Notes: a model not told the origin generated them from the letters alone. A stretch of DNA of 64,000 nucleotides from Psoroptes ovis (GCA_002943765.1 PQWQ01000026.1:372001-436000); one strand, 5' to 3'. Positions 11,044 through 23,099 are shown, numbered from the stretch's first letter. Made by a program: numbers and translations.

Positions 11044-12237
11044 TTATTGAAGATTCGGTGTCGATTGGCAATTGATTTCGTTAGGGAAGAATAATTTTCC
11101 ACGTGGTATTAGCTTTTTTATACGTTTAAATCGTGTAGTTTGTGGAGTTTTAAAATGTTCATTAATTATACTGTCATCATTTTTATCGAATGATGTTGAT
11201 GGCAAATGTTGATTATGATTATTAATCAAGACTGTAGATCGCATTGATTTCGATGATGATGATGTTGATGATGATGAATATTGACGATATATGAACGATC
11301 GTTTTTCAATGGTACCGATTCGATTTGTTGATTTTGGTGATACATTTTCTTTGTTGGCGTAAACGATCGAATTGGTCGCTGCAATTGGACTAATGGCAGC
11401 AATCTCGTCTATTGGAAATATGATAGGAGTTACATTATTATTATCGAGATTACTGATGCCATAATCATGACGATATGTCCGAATTTTCGGCGTGTCATCA
11501 TTGTTTTGCACATTCATTTCAATGAATGATAATTTCTTGTCATCATTTTCAATTTGTGTTAACAATATTGATTTCGAATCTCGTGTATTCATAGTATCAT
11601 TATTCATCGACACAAAATCACTATCTGTTTGATATTTTGATTCAAATTGAAATTTCAATTCAGAAATATTCCCATCATCAAAGGTAATGTTTTCATTATT
11701 GAGATCTGTTTTCATAGAGACATCATTTATAGCAATTGCTGTATCACACAATGGTTGATCGGTCGATGGATCACCATTTAGAAATGGTAATGAATCTAGC
11801 CATAATAAAAATGATTCAGTATTACGTGAGATTTTTGCATTTTGTTCAATTATCGATGAATTATTAGAAGTATTGTCAGATTCATTTGCAGCTGGTGATA
11901 ATAAAATTTTTTCTTGTGAAAAAAATTTTTCATTTTCATCATTCAATTCACGTGTTATCAATTCATTTGATGACAGAAGTAAATCAAATTCATTTTGTTC
12001 ATCATAATTTGTAAAATCGTTGCCGTACAATGTTGAATATTCTTCAAGTGACCAATTGAATTTATTTGAATTAGGGCTTCTTATAGAAAAATGATTTGTT
12101 TCATCGTTGGAAATTTTGAACAATGTTGGCGAGCTCAGACGTGGCAATGAATGAATGAAATTGATTAATGCGTTTTGCCTTTTTGGACTTATGTTGATAT
12201 TTTTCGATTGCTTCAATTCATTGTTTGGACAATCCAT
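11044..12237 (-). CDS. bora: Bora-like (Aurora borealis) activator of Aurora A/Plk1
   Basis: A single-exon 397-residue protein. The start is taken at MDCPNNELKQ; the frame is open upstream but non-conserved. The N-terminal half carries the Bora core: SSPTLFK (residues 35-41), then KFNWSLEEYSTLYG (59-72), matching the Aurora-binding F-x-W segment of vertebrate Bora, then NEKFFSQEKILLSPA (102-116) with an SP site where vertebrate Bora has its cyclin-CDK-phosphorylated SPW. The rest is Ser/Asn-rich, with a basic C-terminus (RFKRIKKLIPRGK). In the family, phosphorylated Bora helps Aurora A activate Plk1 at mitotic entry. Similarity is confined to the core, as is usual for this fast-evolving protein. 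Confidence 0.7.
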   Translation of the reverse strand: MDCPNNELKQSKNINISPKRQNALINFIHSLPRLSSPTLFKISNDETNHFSIRSPNSNKFNWSLEEYSTLYGNDFTNYDEQNEFDLLLSSNELITRELNDENEKFFSQEKILLSPAANESDNTSNNSSIIEQNAKISRNTESFLLWLDSLPFLNGDPSTDQPLCDTAIAINDVSMKTDLNNENITFDDGNISELKFQFESKYQTDSDFVSMNNDTMNTRDSKSILLTQIENDDKKLSFIEMNVQNNDDTPKIRTYRHDYGISNLDNNNVTPIIFPIDEIAAISPIAATNSIVYANKENVSPKSTNRIGTIEKRSFIYRQYSSSSTSSSSKSMRSTVLINNHNQHLPSTSFDKNDDSIINEHFKTPQTTRFKRIKKLIPRGKLFFPNEINCQSTPNLQ

Positions 12238-12489
12238 TTTCTCGAGAATATCATAAGAATATGAAAAATAAAATTTGCCGGCAACAAAATGGCAAAAAAC
12301 AAAAAAAAACAATTTAAAAGTCCAACGGTTTTAAATGGAAAATTTGCGCTCGTTCTCTATGAATGGCTTCGAATTTCGAATGTTTTTAAATTTTTTGTTT
12401 ACATTTGTTTTCGAATTTCGCGGGTTTTGAATTGAAGCTTTTCATCGATTGATTTGAATCAATTCATCAGATTTATTGTTTAATTTCAA
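12238..12489. promoter_or_regulatory. Shared divergent promoter, Bora-like and RAD1
   Basis: 252 bp between the two start codons, facing away from each other. Both products act in cell-cycle control, so a shared bidirectional promoter would couple them. The segment contains a GC-containing patch (tttcgcgggttttg near 12416), uncommon in this AT-rich DNA, but no factor site can be named with confidence. Confidence 0.5.
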
Positions 12490-13512
12490 ATGTCCAATAT
12501 GGAATCATTTTCGTCTAATTTTTCTACCACATTTTCAACACAAGATCATGTTTCTCAGTCACAAGTACAATCAAGACAAATAAATAAACAAACTAAAGTA
12601 TTGTTTCGCTGTGAAATGAATAATAAAGAATTTTTATTACCAATACTGAAATCAATCAACATTGATCAGTATATCGAAATGATCATCACTGAGCGTGGTA
12701 TAAAATTCATTTGTGAAAATTTCCATTCAATACAAGCAACAACATTTATTGATCGGCAATTATTTTCAAAATATGAGATAGCAAATGGTGATGATAATGA
12801 TGATTGTGTACCGCACACATTGCGAATATATACGCAGTATTTATTGAATAATTTATCATTTTTGCTTACCGAAAGATTCAATAAAAAAATTATTAATAAA
12901 TTGCGAAATAGACAAAATCAACAACAACAACCCAATGAATCAAGAGAAACGTCCACATTATTAATCAAGTATTATCAAGATAAACGCTTAAAAATGAAAA
13001 TAATAACAAAAGAAAGATTATTCACTAGTTGTTTGCAAACGTTAGAAATACAAAAATTGAATGTATGGACAATGGCATTTGTTAATCGTATCACTATTGA
13101 TGCATCAGTGATGACAAATTTTTGGAAATTCGCCGATAATGATTCAGAATTCATAATGATTGAAATAAAAAATGATGCTCCTTGGTTTGTGCTCAGTACA
13201 AAATCAGAACGTGGTCGATTTTCAAAACAAATCGATTCATCATCGCCACATATTGAACATTATGAATGTACAATACCATCATCATATTATTATCGTATGA
13301 GAATAATGAAACACACTGTACAACCGTTATTATTAGCTAATAAAATAAACATACGTTTCAATGCAAATGGACTGTTAAATATGCAATTTTTCATACCATT
13401 AGATTCGATCGATAATAATGACAGCGATTTAGATGAATATTCACGACAACAAACACTGTCCGATTCACATCGATGTTTTGTTGAATTCTACATAATACCG
13501 GTTGATGTTTAA
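12490..13512 (+). CDS. RAD1: RAD1, 9-1-1 checkpoint clamp subunit
   Basis: Intronless, 340 residues. Aligns along the whole RAD1/PCNA-like fold. Residues about 57-92 (ITERGIKFICENFHSIQATT) match the vertebrate NGIKVTVENAKCVQANAF region. An Asn/Gln-rich insert follows near 140-155. The conserved APWFVLSTKSERGR segment is next, and the protein ends LLNMQFFIPL...CFVEFYIIPVD, matching LSLQYMI...CFVEYYCCP. RAD1 pairs with RAD9 and HUS1 in a DNA-damage clamp that recruits ATR activators in the nucleus. Complete and unbroken. Confidence 0.88.
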   Translation: MSNMESFSSNFSTTFSTQDHVSQSQVQSRQINKQTKVLFRCEMNNKEFLLPILKSINIDQYIEMIITERGIKFICENFHSIQATTFIDRQLFSKYEIANGDDNDDCVPHTLRIYTQYLLNNLSFLLTERFNKKIINKLRNRQNQQQQPNESRETSTLLIKYYQDKRLKMKIITKERLFTSCLQTLEIQKLNVWTMAFVNRITIDASVMTNFWKFADNDSEFIMIEIKNDAPWFVLSTKSERGRFSKQIDSSSPHIEHYECTIPSSYYYRMRIMKHTVQPLLLANKINIRFNANGLLNMQFFIPLDSIDNNDSDLDEYSRQQTLSDSHRCFVEFYIIPVDV

Positions 13513-13807
13513 ATACAAATTCAACAGAGTTTTTTGAAGATAATTTTTTTTATTTCATTTTTTTTGTTCAATAATCATTAAATTAATCAATCAATCAATA
13601 ATGTTACACAAACACATTAATTCATAGGTTATTCCACTATTAATAATTTCTAATGAAAATTTAAATGAAATTGTTCTAAATAGATTCAAATATCAAACTT
13701 TAAATTATATCAAATTGATTTAGATTATTATTTTTCCAAAATTTTATTCATTTGATTGCAATTCGCTGAGATCGATGAAATTCACTAATCATTATTCAAA
13801 AAACAAT

Positions 13808-15321
13808 TCATCGAAGTGATCGATGACGAGGCGAATATGATGATGATAATGGTGATGTTGTTGTTGTTGTTGTTGTATTTGAATTATTAGTTGTAATTGT
13901 TGTAGTTGTTGTTGATCGATATGAATATGGTGCCAATAATTGACGACGTGCTTTATAGCGGCAATAACGTTTATGATATGGCCAATCTAATTGTTGACAT
14001 GTTGTACCACAATAACGTGTTTCTTGACAGCGGCCACAAATTGAAAATTCACGAGGACATCGTTCAATGCGTACACAAGGTCCATAATGGCATTCAAAAT
14101 AGCTTATCAATGTTTCATTTGAATCTGTTTGTATTTAAAATTTAGAATTAATGAGAAATCATTGAAAAAAATTGCGAATACCTTGATCATTTATTGGATT
14201 TCCTTGCGAATCAAAACATCTTGCTGCACTATTCACTTCCGCTTGACTATCAATTAAATTTGTATTTGACTAATACAAAACGAGTAAAAGAATTGTAAAA
14301 ATAAAACAAATAGATAATTCTATCAATATTATTGTAATGATTGACAAACCTGTTGCTGTTGTTGTTGTTGCTGCTGTTGCAAATGTTCAGGCGGTAATTG
14401 TTGTATGGCTGCCCAATATAATGTCAAATGAAGATCATTTGATGATGATTTAGGCGGTTGTAAATGTTGTTGTAGTGATACTGGTTGACTTTGAACCGGC
14501 ATTACCTGTTGTTGTTGTTGATGATGTTGCTGCTGGTGTCGTTGATCATCATCATTGTGTTCTATAACTTGATTATTATTGATATCATGATTGTGTTGCT
14601 GCTGCTGATGATGATGATTATGATGATAATGATGACCTCTTATGTTTGACCTCTGATTATTATTATTATTAATATGGATCACAACTTGCTGTTGATTTTG
14701 ATGTATATGATGATGATGAAGTGTTTGATTGTGATGATTCAAATGATGTACTTGATTAGCAATCGTATACCAAACATGTGTAGTTGAATTATCATCATTT
14801 GTACCTAAATCCAATAGACATAGATTGTCTAAACGATTATCCATCGATATATGATTTCGATGTACAACACGTTTACGTTCCGGTATCGGACCATAATGGC
14901 GTCGCCATATTAAATCTTGTAACAAAATCATTTGATTATTATTATTATTTGTTGAATTATTTAAATTATTATTATTATTGATTGATGACGATGATGAAGA
15001 TGATGATGATGTTTGATATGCATAAGCAAATACAACAGCACCAGAACCATTAATACCAGTGTTATGATTCAATATTTCTAAACGTGCTTCAAATGTATAT
15101 TCTCTGGCCAATACAATATCTTGTTCATCAACTAATGTATATTTTAATTTTCCAGCCGAATAACCTAAACGTACGATACCTAATTTTACACCAACTGGCC
15201 ATAATTCTTGTCCAGATTCTGATGTTGATATTGTTGAACGTGTCATTGAATTTTGAACATTATTCGAATTGGTTGTTGATTGATTTAGATAACGATAATC
15301 GCGTAACAAAGGATCTTTCAT
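13808..15321 (-). CDS. ZMYND19: ZMYND19-like MYND zinc-finger protein
   Basis: Three exons: 14350-15321, 14182-14269 and 13808-14124. I start at ATG 15321 (MKDPLLRDY). Exon 1 has KLGIVRLGYSAGKLKYTLVD, YTFEARLEIL, DNLCLLDL and LYWAAIQQLP, all hallmark ZMYND19 blocks. Exon 2 encodes AARCFDSQGNPINDQ. Exon 3 encodes the MYND finger YFECHYGPCVRI...CGRCQETRYCGTTCQQ...HKRYC. About 458 residues against roughly 230 in vertebrates; the excess is a His/Gln/Asn-rich insert between DNLCLLDL and LYWAAIQ. The vertebrate protein interacts with the MCH receptor and other partners; the mite role is unknown. Exon 2 is only 88 bp. Confidence 0.92.
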
Positions 15322-18300
15322 GATTTGAATCAATTAATTTTTTAAATTCAAACAATCAATGAGATGATCTGTTTTTTTTCGGTTAACGGATGTTAAATCT
15401 ATGAAAACACTGATTCAAATATCACAACAAAATTTCGAAAGCAACGAAAATCGTTGAAAATGGTGACAATACAAATTTGGATTTGTCTTTGTCTTCGTTG
15501 AAATGTTGTTGTTGATTGATATTGAATTGAACGGAACGAAGAAGAGGAAAATATTCAAAAAAAAAAAAAAAAAAAGATTTCAGAAAAAAAAGAAGAAAAT
15601 ATCACAAATAAAATACAATTAAAAAAATGAATTATTTTGAAAAAATAAAAATGAGAAGAATTATAAAACTAGTTAGTCATTGCTGCTGCTGCTGTTGTTG
15701 TTAATCAACTCGAATACAACATTTGAAAAAAAAAATATGTTTAAAAATTTAAGATGAATAAATACAAACAAATAAATGAAGAGAAACTTTTGAAAAATTC
15801 ATCAATGATCATCATCAGGATGATAGATAGAATCATCAGTATTATCAGTATTATTATTGCTTAGGAATAAATTGATAAATTCAAGAAAAATTTTTTCATT
15901 ATTATTATTTTTGATCAATGATGATGGAATACATGAAGTAGAATATGTGTAACCTCTAATGGATAGATGGATAGATGGTTGGTTTTAAGCTGGTCAATGT
16001 TCATACGAATGAATCAATTGAAGAAATGAATGAACAGATGAATGAATCGGATAAACAGACAAATAAATAAATAAATAAATAAATAAAACAGTCAACTAAC
16101 CAGATAATAAATTTAGAAGATAGAAAAAAAAACTGGTCGAAATAATCAAAATAACTTGTTGCAAAATAATAATAATACAAATTGGAACACTTGAATTTTT
16201 GAATCTTTTGAATTGATTTTATCAGTTCAGTTATTTATTCAAATACAAATTGGATTTCTCTCAACACATTTTTCAAAAATGATTCATTTGATGATTTGAA
16301 AAAATGGTTGTCCATCTAGTTTTAACCCGATAACAGCCAGAAAAAAACTAAACAAAACAATTGATTTATGATACAATGGAACAACATTTGAACATACCGA
16401 AGCAACAACAGCAGCAGCCATCGACCATTAACCACAAACAACATCAACAACAACAACAATGATGATGATGATAATGGTGAGAGATGATAATGATGATAAA
16501 TATAAAATTAAAAGTTGAATTGATGATGATGATGGTAAAAATGCATTAAACAATCGAGAAAATAAAATGAATGAAGAAGAACAAGTTGTTTATTTCTTTT
16601 TATTTTATTTTATTTTATTTTTTTGAACAAAAAATAAATAAATAAACTAAAAAAACAACAAGTTGACAACCTTAGACATAAATATTGATAAACAACACAG
16701 AGAGAATCAAATCAAATGATTCAGTTGAATCAATTGAATGCGATGCCATGAAATGAAAGAGAGAGGATCTATCCGACATATACAATTCCTTGTGTGTGTG
16801 TTTACAACCGGAATTTGATATTGATTCAATCATTAAGAGTTTACTGGCTCGCTTGTTTTTTATGGCTTTTTTTCGATGTCTCTCGATGATATATAACAAT
16901 GCCATAACGATAACGGAACTAGTATTGAATCAAATTGAATCAAAATAAATCAAGGAATATCATGTATAACCATCGAATAAGATATTTGACAATTGAATAT
17001 ATAGAAAAATATGTAATGTTACTCTTACTAATTTTCAAATTCTAATTTAATAATCAATTTGAATAAAGCTAAACATCTTAACATAATAATAAAATGATTT
17101 TTCTTCCAAATAAAGCAAGTGGATTAGCCGGTTGATCAAGTATGTTTAGTGTGATTTTCTTTTACAAAACTTCTTGAATTTTTTTTATATTTTTAAAAAC
17201 TTGATAATTTGCTTATTATTATTAAAGATAATATGCATAGGTTGATCTATTATGGTATGGCCAAGAATTATGGCAATTTTTAATTGAAAAAAATATAAAA
17301 TTCTTGAATAATATCTATGATGAATTGTATGCGATTACATTACAATTGGAATTGCATTGAATTTCAAAACGAATTGAAATTAATCCCGGAAAAAAATATG
17401 ATTGCAATCAGTATGATGATCTCAGTAATGATTTAATAATCATGAAGATATATAGAATTATGGATAATTTGAAGACCAAGAAAATCAATGATAAATTATG
17501 AACCGAAAGATTTAAACCAAAAAAAAAAAAAATTTTTTTTCGGGTAATCGTAATCCATCATCATAGATTATATCATTGTTCTTGGGCTATATATAATATA
17601 TGGAATATTCTCAATGGAAATACCCTATGAACGCTGCTGGTTTCGCAGTCAATGAACATGATCTCGAATGGAAATACATACTCATATATAATAAGTACAC
17701 GTGAAATTCAGAGAAAAATTTAGTCGAGTTCAAATTTTTCCCATTTTACTTGGTTTCTTGGGTCGCCCAAAATCCGATTCAATGAACGATGATTAAAGGG
17801 CGATCGAAGAAAAATTCAAATCAAGTCCACAGTTGCGCATTTGAATCTGAAATTTATTACCCTAAGTTCCGTATTGATGTGTACCCGAATTTTTTCGGTT
17901 TGGGCGATTCAAGATAATGGGAATGATGATGGGTTGTTAGTGGCTTTTATTGTACATATATGCACAATCTCAAATCGAAAAGGTTATTGCCATTTTTCTT
18001 TGAAAGAAAAAAAAATAAAACTCTGAGTATTGTCCAAATGAGGGTAAAGTTTTACATGTAAAAAATAATTACTTTGACAATTAAAAAAATCTCGATTGGT
18101 AATGGGTAATGGCCATTGTTCAGAATGACCATTAATCACTAAAAATTTATTAGAGAAATTTGTAATGTTTTCGCACGTATAAAACACATAAAACAAGCAA
18201 TATTTCACTTGTAAATCATAGAAATTCAATGGTAAAGCAAACAAATCAAAACTTACCGGCAAAAAATCTTCAATGTTAATCGATCTGTTTAGTTGAATTT

Positions 18301-18565
18301 ATTTAAAAAAAAAAATTTTTGATCAATTCATTGATTGAAAATTCAATTAATCGAACACCTTTGAAAGCATTTAAATCATCGATTCAATTTTCACCAATAT
18401 TTGATTGAATTTTGACTTGTTTTTTTTAAACATTTGATTTTAACTGATGAATTGATATGAACACATCAACACATTTTATATACTTGAATTTTCAGAAATC
18501 AAAATTAAAATTGGCTGAATAATGGAGAAAACATACTGAAAAAGATATGGAACAAAGGTGTAACA
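15322..18565. other. 3.2-kb region without recognised genes
   Basis: Upstream of ZMYND19. It contains an A18-type tract near 15558, a (TAAA)n run near 16065-16086, trinucleotide repeats near 16440-16480 and an imperfect inverted repeat at 17756-17914. Short frames (e.g. 16672-16905 minus) show no coding character. It may hold ZMYND19 5' UTR exons that I cannot recognise. Confidence 0.35.
17756..17914. repeat. Imperfect terminal inverted repeat, possible MITE
   Basis: The left arm tcttgggtcgcccaaaa and right arm tttgggcgattcaaga pair through TCGCCCAAA/TTTGGGCGA (17763-17771 and 17899-17907), plus outer TCTTG/CAAGA. They are separated by about 127 bp. A related fragment sharing ttttacttggt and a GGGT...ACCC core occurs near 18810-18850. 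This suggests a small dispersed element; no target duplication could be fixed. Confidence 0.35.
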
Positions 18566-18679
18566 ATGATTATAACAGGATCAACAACAACAACAAGAAC
18601 AACGACGACGAATATTGAATTATGTTTAAAATCTTGTCATAATAAAATAATATCAGACACTGGATTATTGTTGTTGTCG
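18566..18679 (+). CDS. Candidate orphan first exon
   Basis: An ATG-initiated 38-codon frame (MIITGSTTTTRTTTTNIELC...DTGLLLLS) ending exactly at a consensus GTAAGT donor in phase 0. The next plus-strand exon entered in phase 0 is the first ZP-gene exon at 22389, so this could be its distant 5' exon, with the Ly6 gene nested antisense in the intron. No signal peptide is evident, so the link is weak. It could also be chance. Confidence 0.25.
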
Positions 18680-20030
18680 GTAAGTCAATGATAAACTGGT
18701 TCGAAATATTTATATTTTTAACCATTAAACACATAAAACAATAATTGTAATTTCAAATAAACAAGTTGATCAAATCAAGCTAAATTCACGAAATTCATGA
18801 ATATTTATCCGTTTTACTTGGTCTCATTGTGGGTATGTACCCAATTACAATCTGATAATATTTACAAATAATCGTAAATGATCATGAATAATGTCAACGA
18901 ATTTCAATGATTCATTGAAATTTCATTTCATACATTGATAATGTAGTGTGTGTGTGTGAAACAGCGGTAGTGTAAAAAGTTGTGATTCGGGTATTTTTGG
19001 GTAAATTTTTTTTTAAATAGAATTTTCTTCGGTATTTCTCTACGGATATTTCCAGCTTGGCCACCAGTCCATAAAGTCGACAAATACAAGAGAATGTATC
19101 TCTCTCTCTCTGTTCGTCTATATATTTAGATATTCATTTCTTTAAATATTGCTGGCTTGCGTATTACAGAAATGTTTTTCCGATTGAGTAAAATAAAAGA
19201 TGTTCAATTCAAATTGAAACGTAATGAAATGAATCGATTGATTTTTTTTTTTTTTTTTTTTTTGAAATATTTATTCCTTGGTTTTTTCGGGTTTATTGGT
19301 ACCAGTTTCAATTCAATCATTTGACGATTCTTCTTCCTTCGGATATTCATTCGGACATTTTTCCGGTCAAAATCATTTGTATGGGTGTTGTTTTACTTAT
19401 TTTTTGGTTTAGGCTTTTTTCTGGGGGCAAATTTAACCCCGGAATTTACATTCAATTTCCCTGAAAATTGAAGATAAATTTTGACTTAATACTTTTGGAT
19501 TGATTTTGAATCGATACATTTATATATAATGATATTGATATATTGATTTGATGTATTGATTTTGAATGGTTCCGATTCAATTTTTTCCAGTTTATTGTCC
19601 TTTTTCATTGCATCTTTACTCAGGCAAATACATCATATATAATGAATGCGGATATTTTCAAATTTCTCATATTGTTCCTGGTTTTTTTCCGTCTTGTTTA
19701 TTTGTTTGTTTGTGCGCCCAAAATTCCCAGAATCACCCAGAATTATCTTGGGAATTTTGCTTTCAAGAATCTTGAATTGACATTTCATGCAATGTATATA
19801 AAATTTATTGTTTCAAAGTTTTATTTTTTTTTCTAAACAAAAGCGAAATAGATTTCAACAATATAACAATTGTAAAAAGTAAAAAGTGTGCATAAAGGGT
19901 TGTAATTAACAATTCATGAATTTATTAGTTTTTTGCTTTGAAAATTAATGATTTTTTTTTTTTGACCAGATTCGATTGATGATGATGATTATTAATGATG
20001 AGTTTGATGAATGAATTCGTTCAGCTATAT
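18680..20030. other. Region without recognised genes
   Basis: AT-rich. It contains a T tract of more than 20 bases near 19242-19263 and short TG runs near 18943. Frames at 19566-19836 overlap each other, lack conserved motifs and are rejected. Confidence 0.35.
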
Positions 20031-20608
20031 TCAGTCTGATACAAGATAAATTGTCAGAAATAATATCAGACCAGATATTGAAAATATTGTCGATATGTTC
20101 AATGATGTTGTTGTTGAACCAAGAAATAGTAAAGTGCCAGCACTATTACATAGGTCACCTTTACAAAAACACATATAAAATGTTTTACGACTATTCACCA
20201 AAAATGTTTTCGAACATCGTTCTTTACCATCGCTTGGTGGCCGTAACAAACACATACGTTCCGTAGCCATTATATGTGGTCCTTCCATTTCATCTTCAAT
20301 CGATTTTCCACACCAACCAGATGCACATGGTTGAATTTCGATTGGACTAGAACCGTAAACACCATCAAATGTTGTTGCATTATATTCAAATGAATCTTTA
20401 CCTGTAAAAAAAATATTCGGTAAAATTAATAATTTAGGAATAAAATTAAATTAAATGACTTAAAAATCGACTTACAATCACCAAGATTACCACGTGAACG
20501 ACATGCAAAACAACGTTTACGTGTTGATGTTTCAATCATTGATATATGAATCAATGAAATAATCATAATCGATAAATATAGATGAATTGAATAATTTATG
20601 ATTTTCAT
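20031..20608 (-). CDS. Ly6/uPAR-domain GPI-anchored protein
   Basis: Two exons, 20476-20608 and 20031-20401, joined T|GT to read LGDCKDSFEYNATTFDG; about 167 residues. The N-terminal hydrophobic signal (YLSIMIISLIHISM) is followed by CFACRSRGNLGDC, then PCASGWCGKSIEDE, ATERMCLLRPPSDGKERC and FYMCFCKGDLCN, the cysteine ladder of arthropod Ly6 proteins. A hydrophobic C-terminus (ISTIFSISGLILFLTIYLVS) after a small-residue stretch fits a GPI-attachment signal. Insect relatives (Quiver/Boudin/Crooked types) act in channel modulation or septate-junction assembly at the cell surface; which role applies here cannot be told. Confidence 0.87.
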
Positions 20609-22388
20609 TTTTGATTGATTTCGATGTAGAATTTCATGTGATTCATAAGGAATTATGAATTTAAAAAATTATCATTGATCAATTGAAATCGATAGGGTTC
20701 ACCATTTCAAATGGACTCTTTAATTAAAAAAAAATTAATTAATTGATTGAATAATTGAAAAAAAAATTACATCATCGTCTTCTATTTTTTTTATTGTTCA
20801 TATCAAGGAAATAAATTAATGATGATTGTGACAATTGAAAATGAAATATTTTCATTTCATAACTAGTTTTGTGTTTGGAACAATAATTAATAAAATAATA
20901 TCATTAATAATAATAATAATGAACACGTTAACATCTTTTTTTTTTGAAAATCTTGTTGTCGGTCTTGTGACTGCTATAATGATGTGTAACATATATTTAG
21001 AATAAAATTGAGACCCAATTTTTTCTGCTCTCTCTTCGAGGATAGAGACGACATGTATGATGTTTAATGAATAGATAATCATTGATGGTCAGATTTGCTT
21101 GAGAAGATTTCAAGTTTTCTCTTTTTTTTAAAATTTAATTTGAAATACATTTTTTCAAATGAAATTGGGACAAATTCATTTGATTCCAGTGTTTGAATGA
21201 ATAAATGAATGAATGAGTGTTCATTTTCCGATTCATTTATGAGAGAAACATAAGTTGTGGTAGAGAAGAAGAGAAATATCGATTAAAGCGGTAAAAAAGT
21301 ATGATAGAAAATGAAGGAATGCAACAGGTGGTTGTTTTAAAAATTGAAAATTCAAATTTTAATCAAAGAACGCCGTCTATTAGCAGAGATTTTGAACTTT
21401 GATTTTCAAATTCAAAATGAATCAATCCTTTTACAGGTCCGGTCATCATTCAAATGCCAATCGTATTATTCGGATATTAACCTTGAAATGAATATTATTA
21501 TTATTATTCTCCACAATAGACCATCAACAATGACCATAGATTTGTTCATTCATTCATTGATGCATCACTAAACAATAGAATGTTGAATGACAACAATTTT
21601 TTAATTTTTCAATTAATTTCTCGAAGAAAACATTTATAAAGATGCATGAATGAATGAATGAAGATAGATGAACTTCAAGTCATTCAATGTGTTTGTTGTT
21701 AATGGCAATGAGATGAAATTGACTCAAGAAAAGAAGAAGAAATAAAGGGAATTTTTTGATTTTTTCAAAAGATACAATTAATACAATCCTATAGTTTTTT
21801 TTTCATATGCAGACACATCTTTTGTGATTACTCTTATGGTCTTTGAATAATCAAAATTGTGCGTGTGTTGATGATGATGATGATCAACATTCACAATTAT
21901 CAATGATAAACCTACACACACATACAAACATCATACATCAAATAGATATATGTGTGTGTGTATAAGTAAATATAAATATTTCGACATTTTAAATCAAATT
22001 TTTTCATTCATTTCAAATTAATTTAAATTTGAAACTCATTAGATTTGTACCAAACATGGTGATCATATATTGAATGTGTGTGTATGTGTGTTTGAATTGA
22101 ATATTTCTTCAATTTGAATTAAATTATTATTTTGTCTTGAACATTTTGTGTATTGAAATATTGTATCTTTGAGACGGATTTGCAAGAATTGCCATAGCCA
22201 AACACATATGCTTTAAAAAAAATGATAATTTTCAATAATTTCAATAATATTAATTGTAATTCATTCAAAATAATCAATTATTATTATTCGATATCGATCA
22301 TTTTACTAGTCATCACTACACTATGGGTCAGTATTTACATTTTGCATATTAATTGAATAATTTCGTCTTTTTTTCAAACATAATTCAG
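20609..22388. other. Region without firmly supported genes
   Basis: AT-rich spacer between the Ly6 start and the first sure ZP exon. It should contain at least one upstream exon of the ZP gene, because the 22389 exon starts at an acceptor and has no ATG before it. A short ATG frame at 22223 looks signal-like but does not join in phase. Confidence 0.35.
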
Positions 22389-23099
22389 CCAATAGCAAAA
22401 TCCAATTCAGATCCTGAATTATTGCCAATTGGTAAGAATGCAACATCCGCATTATTTTATCGTGATTCACCATTATTGCGAAGTAGAAAACGCATATCAT
22501 CATCATCATCATCATCTACAACGGCTAAATTATCACCAGATATTTTGGTCGATAATATGTCATCATCGATAATGCCATTACCATCGATGATATCGAATGA
22601 TGATGGTGATGGTGATCAAGAACAAAATTATGATTTTATTACGGATCGTGTTAAAAGTATGTAATTTTAATCAATTTCAATTTCAAAATTAAATCCATGT
22701 TGACCTACCACCAGTGCGTTTAGAATGTCGACCAAAATCAATGTTAATGTTGATGAATTTTTCGGAACCATTTCGTGGTGTAGTCAGTGTTGGTAAAAGT
22801 TCATTCAATACATTTGAACATAATCAAGAATGTGCATTACGTGGTGATGGAAGAAAATCATATTCATTACAAATATTTCATAATCGTTGTCTTACACAAT
22901 TTGATGTAAGTCTTTAAACCTTCAAAATTCTTGAATTTTTCTATTTATTTTTATTATTATTTCAAATGTTTCAAAGAAAAAACAAGGCAAATTCATTAAT
23001 ACACTATTTGTTCGTTATCATCCAACGCTGGAAACCGGTGGTGATTATTCGAAAACATTGATTTGTAAATTTAGTTTAATTAATTTTAGTGTTAATTGA
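22389..23099 (+). CDS. ZP-N-like domain protein (5' end missing)
   Basis: Three exons: 22389-22656, 22715-22905 and 22977-23099 (ends TGA), with consistent phases. Exon A starts at a strong pyrimidine-rich acceptor (PIAKSNSDPELLPIG) and ends in a Ser/acidic stretch. Exons B and C encode RLECRPKSMLMLMNFSEPFR, FNTFEHNQECALRGDGRKSY, NRCLTQF, GKFINTLFVRYHPTLETGG and ICKFS. This gives the four-cysteine layout and the G-x-F/Y-x-NT-xx-V block of a ZP-N module, as in cuticulin/Dusky-like proteins. The frame stops five residues or so after the fourth cysteine, so ZP-C, cleavage site and transmembrane anchor are absent. Either it is a ZP-N-only protein, or a later exon was missed. Confidence 0.6.

Noticed and set aside
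16672..16905. 77-codon minus-strand frame
   Set aside because: No ATG context, conserved motif or flanking splice logic; AT-rich chance frame.
19566..19836. Two overlapping plus-strand frames of 64-69 codons
   Set aside because: Different frames of the same T-rich DNA, neither with recognisable protein features.
22223..22326. Signal-peptide-like short frame as the first exon of the ZP gene
   Set aside because: It would end in phase 2 at GTCAGT, while the next exon needs phase 0. Joining gives an immediate stop.
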